Assembly (NCBI GenBank): GCA_002424365.1
Contig: DIRQ01000112.1
Span: forward strand, 21,607-35,577
DNA: 13,971 nt
Direction: 5' to 3'
Source: Syntrophomonas sp. UBA5432
Lineage (GTDB): Bacteria; Bacillota; Syntrophomonadia; Syntrophomonadales; Syntrophomonadaceae
Part shown: piece after piece, positions 1 through 6,885 of the stretch
Numbering within the stretch: position 1 is the stretch's first letter
Layout of the letters: each line of letters opens with the position of its first letter
Program-made: the position numbers and the translations under genes
Notes under the pieces: model-generated
Databases searched by the model: none
The model's input: the letters and a program-made list of their open reading frames with translations, nothing else
What the model was told of the DNA's origin: nothing

Positions 1-1353
1 ATGGAAAATGAGGACCTGCTGGAGGAAATAACTTATCTTTTAGAATACCCGACTGCTTTTTATGGGAGTTTTTCTTCTTCATATTTAGAAGTACCGCCAG
101 AAGTATTGACTACATCTATGATTGAGCATCAGCGCTATTTTCCGGTATTTAATAATCAAGGGCAGCTGATGCCCGGTTTTATCGGAGTACGTAATGGAAC
201 TGATTATAATCTGGACATTGTTCGGGCTGGTAATCAAAGAGTACTTAAGGCCCGCCTGGAAGATGCCCTGTTTTTTTGGAATGAGGATACTCGCAGGCCC
301 TTGGTAGATATGGTAACAGGGCTTAAAGAGGTACTGTTTCACGAGCGCCTGGGTAGTATTATGGATAAGGTTGAGAGGCTGCAGACCCTTGCTGTGTCTA
401 TTGGTGAAGCCTGTAATTTAAGCGATGCAGCTACCCTAAAACGCGCGGCCCTGTTATGTAAAGCTGATTTGGTTAGCAGTATGGTATATGAGTTTCCTGA
501 ACTGCAGGGAATTATGGGGCGGTATTATGCAATAAAGAGCGGGGAGAAACCGGAAGTTAGCCAGGCAGTTTTCGAGCATTACCTACCTCGTTCGGCAGGG
601 GACACTTTACCGGCTACCGAGAGCGGTAAGGTTTTAAGCCTGGCTGAGAAAATTGATAACTTGGTAGGTTGTTTTGCTATCGGCATAAAACCCAGTGGCT
701 CCCAGGATCCATATGCTTTAAGACGCCAGGCCATGGGTATAGTACACATTATTCTGGATAGCGGACTTGGCCTTGATCTGGCAAAGCTGGCTGGTAAGGC
801 TTATGATAATTTTGCTGCTATTGAAACAGATAGTGACCGTAAAAATACCATATCTGAGGTATTAGAGTTTATTGTACAGCGAATGCGAGGGGTACTACTG
901 GAGCGGGGATATTCCTATGATCTTATCGATGCGGCTTTGGCTGTACCTTCTAATGATATTACCGACATTTCCAACCGGATAGAGGCACTACAGGACTTAC
1001 GACAGTCTGAGATATTTGAGGATTTTATGGTGGTCTATAACCGTTGTCACAACCTTACTAAAAAATGGGCAGATGACAGTATAAATGTAAAAGTACTGGT
1101 GGATGAGAGTGAAATCAATCTTAATCGTAGTTTTAATCTCATCAAGTACGACGTATACCGTGACATAAACACTCGTAATTATCTGGGTGCCTGTAAGATG
1201 TTGGCTGGGTTACGCCCCGAAGTAGATGATTTCTTTAATGCTGTAATGGTAATGGTTGATGATGTAGAGCTGAAAGCCGCACGGCTGGGCTTGTTGAAAG
1301 CAATAGCTAATTTATATAATTTAATTGCTGATTTCTCAAAAATCGTAGTATAA
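1..1353 (+). CDS. glyS: Glycyl-tRNA synthetase beta subunit, C-terminal part (5' truncated by window edge)
   Basis: This is the beta subunit of the tetrameric (alpha2beta2) bacterial glycyl-tRNA synthetase, which charges tRNA-Gly in the cytoplasm together with the catalytic alpha subunit GlyQ. The visible 450 residues match the C-terminal two thirds of a family that usually has about 690, so the ATG at base 1 is an internal methionine and roughly 240 residues lie outside the window. Recognisable blocks are EHQRYFPVF (42-50), RVLKARLEDALFFWNED (80-96), the HD-like block KADLVSSMVYEFPELQGIMG (154-173), the block around SQDPYALRRQA (234-244), and a DALR-type anticodon-binding tail from about 340 to the end. 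glyQ is expected just upstream. An 84-bp gap separates it from the next gene with no clear terminator. Confidence 0.95.
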   Translation: MENEDLLEEITYLLEYPTAFYGSFSSSYLEVPPEVLTTSMIEHQRYFPVFNNQGQLMPGFIGVRNGTDYNLDIVRAGNQRVLKARLEDALFFWNEDTRRPLVDMVTGLKEVLFHERLGSIMDKVERLQTLAVSIGEACNLSDAATLKRAALLCKADLVSSMVYEFPELQGIMGRYYAIKSGEKPEVSQAVFEHYLPRSAGDTLPATESGKVLSLAEKIDNLVGCFAIGIKPSGSQDPYALRRQAMGIVHIILDSGLGLDLAKLAGKAYDNFAAIETDSDRKNTISEVLEFIVQRMRGVLLERGYSYDLIDAALAVPSNDITDISNRIEALQDLRQSEIFEDFMVVYNRCHNLTKKWADDSINVKVLVDESEINLNRSFNLIKYDVYRDINTRNYLGACKMLAGLRPEVDDFFNAVMVMVDDVELKAARLGLLKAIANLYNLIADFSKIVV

Positions 1354-1362
1354 AAAAATTTC

Positions 1363-1391
1363 TTCAACAGGATATTTTTAAGTGATATAGT
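1363..1391 (+). promoter_or_regulatory. Candidate ccpN promoter with overlapping CcpN-like operator
   Basis: A possible sigma-A promoter is TTCAAC (1363-1368), a 17-bp spacer and TATAGT (1386-1391). The 11 bases AGTGATATAGT (1381-1391) match 9 of 11 positions of the CcpN operator consensus TRTGHYATAYW as I remember it from B. subtilis, and they cover the -10 box. Autoregulation is an inference. The -35 match is weak (3 of 6), and a second TATAAT at 1395-1400 lacks a well-placed -35. Confidence 0.3.
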
Positions 1392-1437
1392 ATATATAAT
1401 TAGTGCCTTTTTAGCTAAAAAGTATAGCACATAGGCG

Positions 1438-2088
1438 GTGGATAATATCGAACTGAGTGACAGGCAGGAAAAAATCCTAGAAATAGTTAAAAACAATTGT
1501 CCTATTACCGGTGAAAAAATAGCCGAGCTCTTAAATGTAACCAGGGCTGCCCTGCGTCCGGACCTGGCTGTACTTACTATGTCCGGATTTTTGGAAGCCA
1601 AACCACGGGTAGGTTACACTTTTAAATCTGAAGGTTTTGGCAATGAACTAAAAAGAATACTTAATCAATATCGGGTTAAGGATGTACAGTCCATGCCGGT
1701 AATAATGAGGGAAAATTGCAGTACGTACGATGCAATTGTTACCTTGTTTATGGAGGACACCGGTAGTATCTTTATTGTTGACGATGAAAACTTCCTTAGT
1801 GGAATTGTATCTCGGAAAGATTTTCTAAAGACTACTTTGGGGCATGCGGACATTCACAAAATGCCGGTAAGCATAATTATGACCCGTATGCCTAATATCG
1901 TTACTGCAGGAGTTGATGATATAGTTGTAGATGCGGTTAAGAGAATAGTTGAGCATGAGGTAGACAGCCTTCCTGTGGTAAAAAGCTATATCAACCCGGA
2001 GGGGGATGAAAAACTAGAGGTAGTAGGCAAGATTACTAAGACCAATATAGCCCGCCTATTTCTGGATCTCGCCAGCGATGGTCGTTAG
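1438..2088 (+). CDS. ccpN: CcpN-type transcriptional repressor (HTH plus two CBS domains)
   Basis: This looks like the orthologue of B. subtilis CcpN (YqzB), which represses gluconeogenic genes under glycolytic conditions; here the natural targets could include ppdK or itself. Residues 3-60 form a winged helix-turn-helix of the HTH_11 type, with the family-typical segments GEKIAELLNVTRAALRPDL (25-43) and LTMSGFLEAKPRVGY (46-60). Two CBS domains follow at about 78-135 and 140-208 and should sense a nucleotide ligand. The length of 216 is normal for the family. The start is GTG at 1438: it is the only in-frame start after a stop at 1432, and the N-terminus aligns with known CcpN proteins, although the AGG upstream is too close to be a good ribosome binding site. 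Its place between glyS and the PPDK regulator is the same as in Bacillus. Confidence 0.9.
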   Translation: MDNIELSDRQEKILEIVKNNCPITGEKIAELLNVTRAALRPDLAVLTMSGFLEAKPRVGYTFKSEGFGNELKRILNQYRVKDVQSMPVIMRENCSTYDAIVTLFMEDTGSIFIVDDENFLSGIVSRKDFLKTTLGHADIHKMPVSIIMTRMPNIVTAGVDDIVVDAVKRIVEHEVDSLPVVKSYINPEGDEKLEVVGKITKTNIARLFLDLASDGR

Positions 2089-2113
2089 TATTGATTATTG
2101 TATACTAATGGTG

Positions 2114-2131
2114 TTCCTGGCAGTACAGGAA
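2114..2131 (+). other. Small hairpin in ccpN - PPDK regulator spacer
   Basis: TTCCTG (2114-2119) and CAGGAA (2126-2131) form a perfect 6-bp stem with a 6-base loop in the 5' leader of the following gene. No T-tract follows, so it is not an intrinsic terminator. Its function is unknown and it may be chance. Confidence 0.25.
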
Positions 2132-2156
2132 GGTCGGAGACTTAAACCAAAAAAAT

Positions 2157-2161
2157 GGAGG
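2157..2161 (+). promoter_or_regulatory. Ribosome binding site that sets the start of the PPDK regulator
   Basis: GGAGG at 2157-2161 lies 8 bases before a TTG codon at 2170. The earlier in-frame ATG at 2155 is part of this site and has no ribosome binding site of its own at a proper distance. This favours TTG 2170 as the true start. Confidence 0.6.
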
Positions 2162-2169
2162 TTTTTGAT

Positions 2170-2991
2170 TTGCTGGATCATTTACCCAAAGTATATATAG
2201 TATCTGATTCAATTGGGGAAACTGCGGAGATGGTTGTTCGTGCAGCTGCCAGCCAGTTTAACTCAGGTACAATGGAAATCAGGAGAATACCTAATATATC
2301 CGATATAGACACTCTCGACGAGATCGTACATCAGGCCAGCAGTAATAATTCCATAATTGCCTATACCCTGGTTATAAATGAGCTGGCCGAACATTTAAGA
2401 GCTGAGGCTAGCAAGTATAATGTGGTATGTGTAGATATTGTAGGCCCCTTAATTGAGGCATTTAATAAGGTTAGCAGTATAGAACCTAAAAGAGAACCAG
2501 GCTTATTACGTAAGGTTGATGAAATGTATTATCGCCGGGTGGAAGCAGTAGAATTTGCAGTTCGTTACGATGATGGGAAAGACCCGCGTGGTATTAGCCT
2601 GGCTGATATTGTATTGGTAGGTGTTTCCCGCACTTCAAAAACACCGCTTTCCATGTATCTGGCACATAAACGTATTAAAGTTGCCAATGTCCCATTAGTT
2701 CCTGAAGTAACCCCGCCGGAAGAGCTTTTTAAAGTGGAACGGGGTAAGGTTATCGGCTTAACCATAAACCCGGATCAGTTAAATCATATCCGGGCAGAAA
2801 GGCTTAAGACCCTGGGGTTAAAGGGTCAGGCCAGTTATGCTAATCCCGAGCGCATACTGGAAGAAATCGAGTATTCCAGCGAAATTATGAAAAGGCTGGG
2901 CTGCCCGGTAATTGATGTAACTAACCGGGCGGTGGAAGAGACTGCCAGCAAAATATTGGAAATCTACTATAGGAGGTTGAGCAATGTCTAG
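2170..2991 (+). CDS. Pyruvate, phosphate dikinase regulatory protein (bifunctional kinase/phosphorylase)
   Basis: This is a PDRP/YqfL-family enzyme (DUF299). It uses ADP to phosphorylate and inactivate a threonine next to the catalytic histidine of PPDK, and uses phosphate to reverse this. The N-terminal family motif VSDSIGETAE and the P-loop-like GVSRTSKT (encoded at about 2620-2643) are both intact, as are the later segments VPLVPEVTPPEELF and GLTINPDQL. From TTG 2170 the protein has 273 residues, normal for the family; starting at ATG 2155 adds five residues not expected in the family, and that ATG sits inside the ribosome binding site. The 3' end overlaps ppdK by 8 bases, so the two are probably translationally coupled. 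In Bacillus, YqfL is known as a modulator of CcpN despite the absence of PPDK; here both possible partners are adjacent. Confidence 0.93.
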   Translation: MLDHLPKVYIVSDSIGETAEMVVRAAASQFNSGTMEIRRIPNISDIDTLDEIVHQASSNNSIIAYTLVINELAEHLRAEASKYNVVCVDIVGPLIEAFNKVSSIEPKREPGLLRKVDEMYYRRVEAVEFAVRYDDGKDPRGISLADIVLVGVSRTSKTPLSMYLAHKRIKVANVPLVPEVTPPEELFKVERGKVIGLTINPDQLNHIRAERLKTLGLKGQASYANPERILEEIEYSSEIMKRLGCPVIDVTNRAVEETASKILEIYYRRLSNV

Positions 2992-5659
2992 CAAAAAATA
3001 TGTCTATATGTTCGAAGAGGGGAATTCTGATATGCGTTCCCTACTGGGGGGGAAAGGTGCCAACCTGGCTGAAATGACTCGTATTGGCCTACCCGTTCCT
3101 CCTGGATTTACTATAAGCACAGAAGCCTGCAACGAGTATTTGGCTTCTGAAAATGAATTTCCCCCCGGTGTGTTGGAGCAAATTTTTGATGCTTTAGCCA
3201 ACCTCGAGAAACACACTGGTAAGGGCTTTGGTAAAAAGGATAATCCCTTGCTGGTTTCAGTTCGTTCTGGAGCAGCCGTTTCTATGCCAGGTATGATGGA
3301 TACTATTCTCAACTTGGGTCTAAATGATGAAAGCGTTTTGGGTTTGGCCGCTCTTACTGGAGATGAGCGCTTTGCCTACGATTGTTACCGGCGCTTTATC
3401 CAGATGTTTAGTAATGTAGTTCTGGAACTGGAACATAACCTGTTTGACGAAATAGTGGAGAAGTACAAACGCAAGCTTAGCCTTATCTTTGACTATGAAA
3501 TTCCCGCTTCTGAGCTTAAGGAAATAATTGCTGAATATAAATCCCTGGTAAAACACGAAGAGGGGTTTGATTTTCCTCAGGATGTAAAGGAACAGCTAGT
3601 TCTGGCAGTTAAATCAGTATTTAATTCCTGGAATAATCAGCGGGCCATTGTTTATCGCCGGCTGAACAAAATAGATGATAATCTGGGAACGGCAGTAAAT
3701 GTACAATGTATGGCTTTTGGTAATATGGGACAGGATTGTGGTACCGGGGTAGCATTTACCCGTGACCCTTCTACTGGTGAGCGTAAGTTATATGGTGAGT
3801 TTCTGGTTAATGCCCAGGGAGAAGATGTGGTAGCAGGTATTCGTACTCCTTTGCCAATATCCCACCTTCAGGATGAACTGCCCACAGTTTACCAGCAGTT
3901 TGTTGATACCTGTGAGAAATTGGAGAAACACTATCGTGATTTGCAGGACATTGAGTTTACCGTTGAAAAAGGCACCCTTTACATATTGCAGACCAGAAAC
4001 GGTAAGCGTACCGCCCGGGCTTCAGTTAAGGTTGCAGTTGACATGGTTAATGAAGGGTTAATAACTAAAGAAGACGCGTTGCTGCGAGTAGATGCGGAAC
4101 AGATTAATCAACTTTTGCACAGGCAAATAGATAATAGCGTAAAGCTTGATCCTATTGCGGTGGGACTTCCTGCCTCTCCCGGAGCTGCCTGTGGCAAAGT
4201 GATATTTGATGCTGACCTGGCAGAAAAACTTGGTGGGGCCGGCGAAAAGGTAGTTTTAGTCAGGAATGAAACTACCCCTGATGATATCCATGGCATCATC
4301 TATGCTCAAGGGGTTTTAACCTCCCGGGGAGGAATGACTTCTCATGCTGCGGTGGTAGCTCGGGGTATGGGTAAACCTTGTGTTTGTGGGTGCGAAACTA
4401 TTAAGCTTGATGCCGGCAACAACTGTTTCTATGTAGGTGGACTAGTAGTCAGAGAAGGTGACATTATTAGTATAGATGGGGCTACCGGTCGGGTAATGCT
4501 GGGTGAGGTTCCCATGATAGAGCCCACCCTTTCCGATGAGTTTGAGACCCTTCTAGGCTGGGCTGATGAAACTAAACGATTGGCTGTAAGAGCTAATGCT
4601 GATACTCCCCAGGATGCAGCTCGGGCTCGGGAATTTGGTGCTATCGGTATTGGTCTGTGCCGTACTGAACATATGTTTATGGCCTCGGAACGACTTCCGC
4701 ACGTACAGGATATGATACTGGCGGAGAGCCTGGAACAAAGGAAAAAAGCCCTGGCGCAACTGCTTCCATTCCAGAGGGAGGATTTTTACGGAATCTTAAA
4801 GGCTATGGCACCATATCCGGTAACTATTCGTTTACTTGATCCACCTCTGCACGAATTCCTACCTCATAAGGAAGTACTGCTGGTAGAGATAACGGAGATG
4901 AAATTTAAACAGGCTGATGAATCCCTCATTATAAGCAAAGAGGAATTATTAAAGAAAGTTGAAAGTCTCAGTGAGGCTAATCCTATGCTAGGCCATAGAG
5001 GATGCCGCCTGGGTTTAACCTACCCGGAAATATACCGTATGCAGGCGCGCGGTATTTTTGAGGCTATGGTTCGTTTAAAGCAGGAAAAAGTAGAGACTTT
5101 TGCTGAGATTGAGATACCGCTAGTTATGGATGCTGCCGAGTTGGTATGCCTTAAAACCGAGATTCTAGATGTATATGAAGAGGTTAAAGCTGAGACTGGG
5201 GTGGAATTGGAATTTGCCCTGGGAACCATGTTGGAGCTTCCGCGGGCTTGTATAGTTGCTGATGAGCTAGCAACCGAAGCCGACTTCTTCTCTTTTGGCA
5301 CTAATGACCTGACCCAAACCACCCTTGGTTTTAGCCGTGATGATGCTGAAGGTAAATTCATACCGGTTTATCTGGATAAAAAGATTATGAAGGATAATCC
5401 TTTTGCAGTATTGGACCGTAAGGGTGTTGGCAGTTTGATGAAGATAGCTGAAGAAAAAGCCCGGGGAGTAAAAAAGGATATACTAATGGGTATTTGTGGC
5501 GAGCATGGGGGAGAACCAAGCTCCATAGAGTTCTGCCATATAATTGGGCTGGATTATGTAAGTTGTTCACCTTACCGTATACCGGTAGCCCGTTTGGCCG
5601 CAGCCCAGGCCGCCATTAAAAAGTTAGGTGATCTAGGACAGAAGCAAGATTTGAAATAG
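2984..5659 (+). CDS. ppdK: Pyruvate, phosphate dikinase
   Basis: PPDK reversibly converts ATP, phosphate and pyruvate into AMP, pyrophosphate and PEP in the cytoplasm, serving either gluconeogenesis or a pyrophosphate-linked glycolysis. At 891 residues it is full length (family about 870-880). The N-terminal ATP-grasp part carries SVRSGAAVSMPGMMDTILN (92-110) and GTGVAFTRDP (253-262). The mobile phosphohistidine domain has GGMTSHAA with catalytic His454 and the regulatory Thr452 two residues before it. The C-terminal PEP/pyruvate barrel has Arg560, RLLDPPLHEFLP (616-627), FGTNDLTQTTLGFSRDDA (771-788) and the catalytic Cys838 in GICGEHGGEP. All key residues are present. AGGAGG at 2971-2976 lies 7 bases before the ATG, inside the end of the regulator gene. 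No strong terminator follows; only an AT-rich inverted repeat at 5660-5684 is seen. Confidence 0.98.
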   Translation: MSSKKYVYMFEEGNSDMRSLLGGKGANLAEMTRIGLPVPPGFTISTEACNEYLASENEFPPGVLEQIFDALANLEKHTGKGFGKKDNPLLVSVRSGAAVSMPGMMDTILNLGLNDESVLGLAALTGDERFAYDCYRRFIQMFSNVVLELEHNLFDEIVEKYKRKLSLIFDYEIPASELKEIIAEYKSLVKHEEGFDFPQDVKEQLVLAVKSVFNSWNNQRAIVYRRLNKIDDNLGTAVNVQCMAFGNMGQDCGTGVAFTRDPSTGERKLYGEFLVNAQGEDVVAGIRTPLPISHLQDELPTVYQQFVDTCEKLEKHYRDLQDIEFTVEKGTLYILQTRNGKRTARASVKVAVDMVNEGLITKEDALLRVDAEQINQLLHRQIDNSVKLDPIAVGLPASPGAACGKVIFDADLAEKLGGAGEKVVLVRNETTPDDIHGIIYAQGVLTSRGGMTSHAAVVARGMGKPCVCGCETIKLDAGNNCFYVGGLVVREGDIISIDGATGRVMLGEVPMIEPTLSDEFETLLGWADETKRLAVRANADTPQDAARAREFGAIGIGLCRTEHMFMASERLPHVQDMILAESLEQRKKALAQLLPFQREDFYGILKAMAPYPVTIRLLDPPLHEFLPHKEVLLVEITEMKFKQADESLIISKEELLKKVESLSEANPMLGHRGCRLGLTYPEIYRMQARGIFEAMVRLKQEKVETFAEIEIPLVMDAAELVCLKTEILDVYEEVKAETGVELEFALGTMLELPRACIVADELATEADFFSFGTNDLTQTTLGFSRDDAEGKFIPVYLDKKIMKDNPFAVLDRKGVGSLMKIAEEKARGVKKDILMGICGEHGGEPSSIEFCHIIGLDYVSCSPYRIPVARLAAAQAAIKKLGDLGQKQDLK

Positions 5660-5684
5660 TTAATATATTATAATATTATATTAA
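5660..5684 (+). repeat. AT-rich inverted repeat after ppdK
   Basis: TTAATATA (5660-5667) and TATATTAA (5677-5684) are perfect complements around a 9-base AT centre, starting directly after the ppdK stop codon. There is no G/C in the stem and no proper T-tract, so it is a weak terminator at best. The AT-rich zone 5660-5705 must also contain the promoter of the riboswitch transcript; candidate -10 boxes such as TTTAAT (5692-5697) lack a clear -35. Confidence 0.4.
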
Positions 5685-5704
5685 GGTAAAATTTAATATT
5701 TAAG

Positions 5705-5802
5705 TTTTATAGGGTTCCGCAGTTTTATGAAAAGAACTGGTCTGGACCAAGATAAAACGCACAGGTTCATCTGTGTTCACGGAAGGATAAAAGCCTGGGA
5801 GA
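5705..5802 (+). promoter_or_regulatory. Guanidine-I (ykkC) riboswitch aptamer
   Basis: The conserved ykkC blocks appear in order: AGGGTTCCGC (5711-5720), CTGGTC (5737-5742) and ACGGAAGGATAAAAGCC (5779-5795) followed by TGGGAGA. GTTTTAT (5722-5728) pairs with ATAAAAC (5752-5758), and CACAG (5760-5764) pairs with CTGTG (5771-5775) across a 6-base loop, giving the expected two-helix form. The 3' end of the aptamer is also the 5' arm of the terminator at 5792-5826, which is the usual ON-switch arrangement: ligand binding keeps the arm in the aptamer and lets transcription proceed. Relatives of this fold bind PRPP or ppGpp, but the downstream guanidinium exporter gene points to guanidine. The base after CTGGTC departs from the CGAGAG often seen in the family, a minor oddity. 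Confidence 0.88.
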
Positions 5803-5826
5803 TATTATGTGTCTCTCGGGCTTTTT
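5792..5826 (+). terminator. Riboswitch-controlled intrinsic terminator
   Basis: An 11-bp stem (5792-5802 with 5812-5822, two G-U pairs) with a 9-base loop is followed by CTTTTT. Its 5' arm overlaps the conserved GCC-TGGGAGA end of the guanidine riboswitch, so terminator and aptamer are mutually exclusive. It ends 32 bases before the gdx start codon. Confidence 0.9.
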
Positions 5827-5858
5827 GATTTTTAACATTTAAGGAGGGTGTGAAGGAT

Positions 5859-6179
5859 ATGGAATGGGTGCTATTAGTTATAGCAGGACTTTTAGAAATG
5901 GGTTGGGCTGTAGGCTTGAAGTATTCTCAAGGGTTTACAAAACTTGTACCGAGCATATTTACAATACTGGGCATGATTGCTAGCTTTTATTTTTTGTCAT
6001 TAGCATTAAAAAATATCCCATTAGGAACAGCTTATGCAATCTGGACAGGAATCGGAATAGTTGGGACTTTGATTTTGGGAATTATACTGTTCAAAGAACC
6101 CGTGGACCTGTTACGGTTAATCTTTATTGGATTAATAGTTATAGGGATTGCGGGCTTGAAAATGGTATCTGCTCATTAG
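5859..6179 (+). CDS. gdx: Guanidinium exporter, SMR family (Gdx/SugE type)
   Basis: This is a small multidrug resistance protein of the Gdx (formerly SugE) subtype, a proton-coupled antiporter expelling guanidinium across the cytoplasmic membrane as a dual-topology dimer. It has 106 residues and four hydrophobic helices (about 2-22, 31-50, 56-76, 84-103). Counting from ATG 5859, the proton/substrate-binding Glu13 and the Gdx pocket residues Trp16, Ser42, Tyr59 and Trp62 all sit at the positions known from Gdx-Clo, with the signature GWAVGLKYS (15-23). The alternative GTG at 5850 is only two bases from AGGAGG (5842-5847), so the ATG is preferred although its spacing of 11 is long. The guanidine riboswitch upstream confirms the substrate assignment. 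Being a single SMR gene, it presumably works as a homodimer. Confidence 0.93.
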   Translation: MEWVLLVIAGLLEMGWAVGLKYSQGFTKLVPSIFTILGMIASFYFLSLALKNIPLGTAYAIWTGIGIVGTLILGIILFKEPVDLLRLIFIGLIVIGIAGLKMVSAH

Positions 6180-6185
6180 ATAATG

Positions 6186-6484
6186 GTAATCTGCCTGTGC
6201 TTCTCCCGGTGGGTGTTCCAGGGGAAGGTAGCCTTCTTCACCGCATAGTTCTTTTTTCTGGCCGATACATAGAGTTCTTTCACCGCATTGAATATGTTCT
6301 TATGTTCATCACACAGGCGGTCATAGATGCGCCGGGCAGTATGCTGTTGTTTAACTGGCCGGTTCAGGTATTCTTTAAGCCAGGCATCAATTATCGATTT
6401 TACCGGATCAAGTTTCGAAGGTCGTGCCCGTTTAGGTTTTCGGATTTCATGGAAATCGGATGGTTCAGTATCTTTTTTTCCAAT
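6186..6484 (-). pseudogene. IS21-family transposase IstA fragment, frameshifted and truncated
   Basis: Read on the - strand, 6484 down to about 6287 encodes an IstA-like stretch containing RPSKLDPVKSIIDAWLKEYL and HTARRIYDRLCDEH, typical of the segment between the HTH and the catalytic core. One base is missing near 6285-6286; after shifting frame, the sequence continues as GERTLC and then GYLPLEHPPGEAQADY, the known lead-in to the first catalytic Asp of IstA. The homology stops at about 6186, directly after the gdx stop codon, so the catalytic core is gone; the N-terminal HTH is also missing, with a stop in frame at about 6487. No IstB is present. The 134-codon open frame on the + strand over this region (6197-6598) is the antisense shadow of this remnant and has no ribosome binding site or known family. 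Confidence 0.82.
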
Positions 6485-6885
6485 TTACTGATGGCTACAA
6501 AATTCATAAATTTTAGGAAGTGTTCTATAATTAATAGTAAAAAACGAGATTGGTCTATTATGATAGCTGCCGCCCAGGCCAAACTTAATAATTACTAATG
6601 AACTCATATATCGCAAAATAAATATTGCCCGGAAACTTAAACAAGGCCTCCAGGCTTTTAACTCTTAACCGGATGGGAAAAAGAAACATATGCTAAAAGT
6701 TATACGTATTTACCTATCCAAGAATATATTAATAGTCAGGGGCAAAACAGCCATAAGTTGTAAGGAAAAATTAGAAATGGGACAAAAAAGTTCCGGGTAA
6801 AAGAATCTGGTGGATTACCTCTACTCAGAGCAGCAGGGGTTTTTCCCCTGCTTGTAGTATAAAACAATAGTGAGGAAGTGATATT
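6485..6885. other. Gene-free stretch between IstA remnant and flavoprotein gene
   Basis: About 400 bases with no intact reading frame of recognisable family on either strand. The only clear structure is the hairpin at 6832-6852. The stretch may contain further decayed insertion-sequence DNA, but I could not align any part of it to a known protein. Confidence 0.5.
6832..6852 (+). repeat. Perfect 8-bp hairpin upstream of the flavoprotein gene
   Basis: AGCAGGGG (6832-6839), a TTTTT loop and CCCCTGCT (6845-6852) form a perfect stem-loop 33 bases before the next start codon. No T-tract follows on either strand, so it is not a usual intrinsic terminator. It may be an mRNA-stabilising leader structure or an operator; the sequence does not decide. 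Confidence 0.5.

Noticed and set aside
1179..1601. 140-codon open frame on the - strand
   Set aside because: It lies over the end of glyS and the start of ccpN, both certain genes, and shows low-complexity composition.
5850..5858. GTG start for gdx three codons upstream
   Set aside because: AGGAGG is only two bases away, and Gdx pocket residue numbers match the family exactly from ATG 5859.
6197..6598. 134-codon open frame on the + strand
   Set aside because: It is antisense to the IstA remnant, lacks a ribosome binding site and matches no family; the - strand reading explains the sequence.
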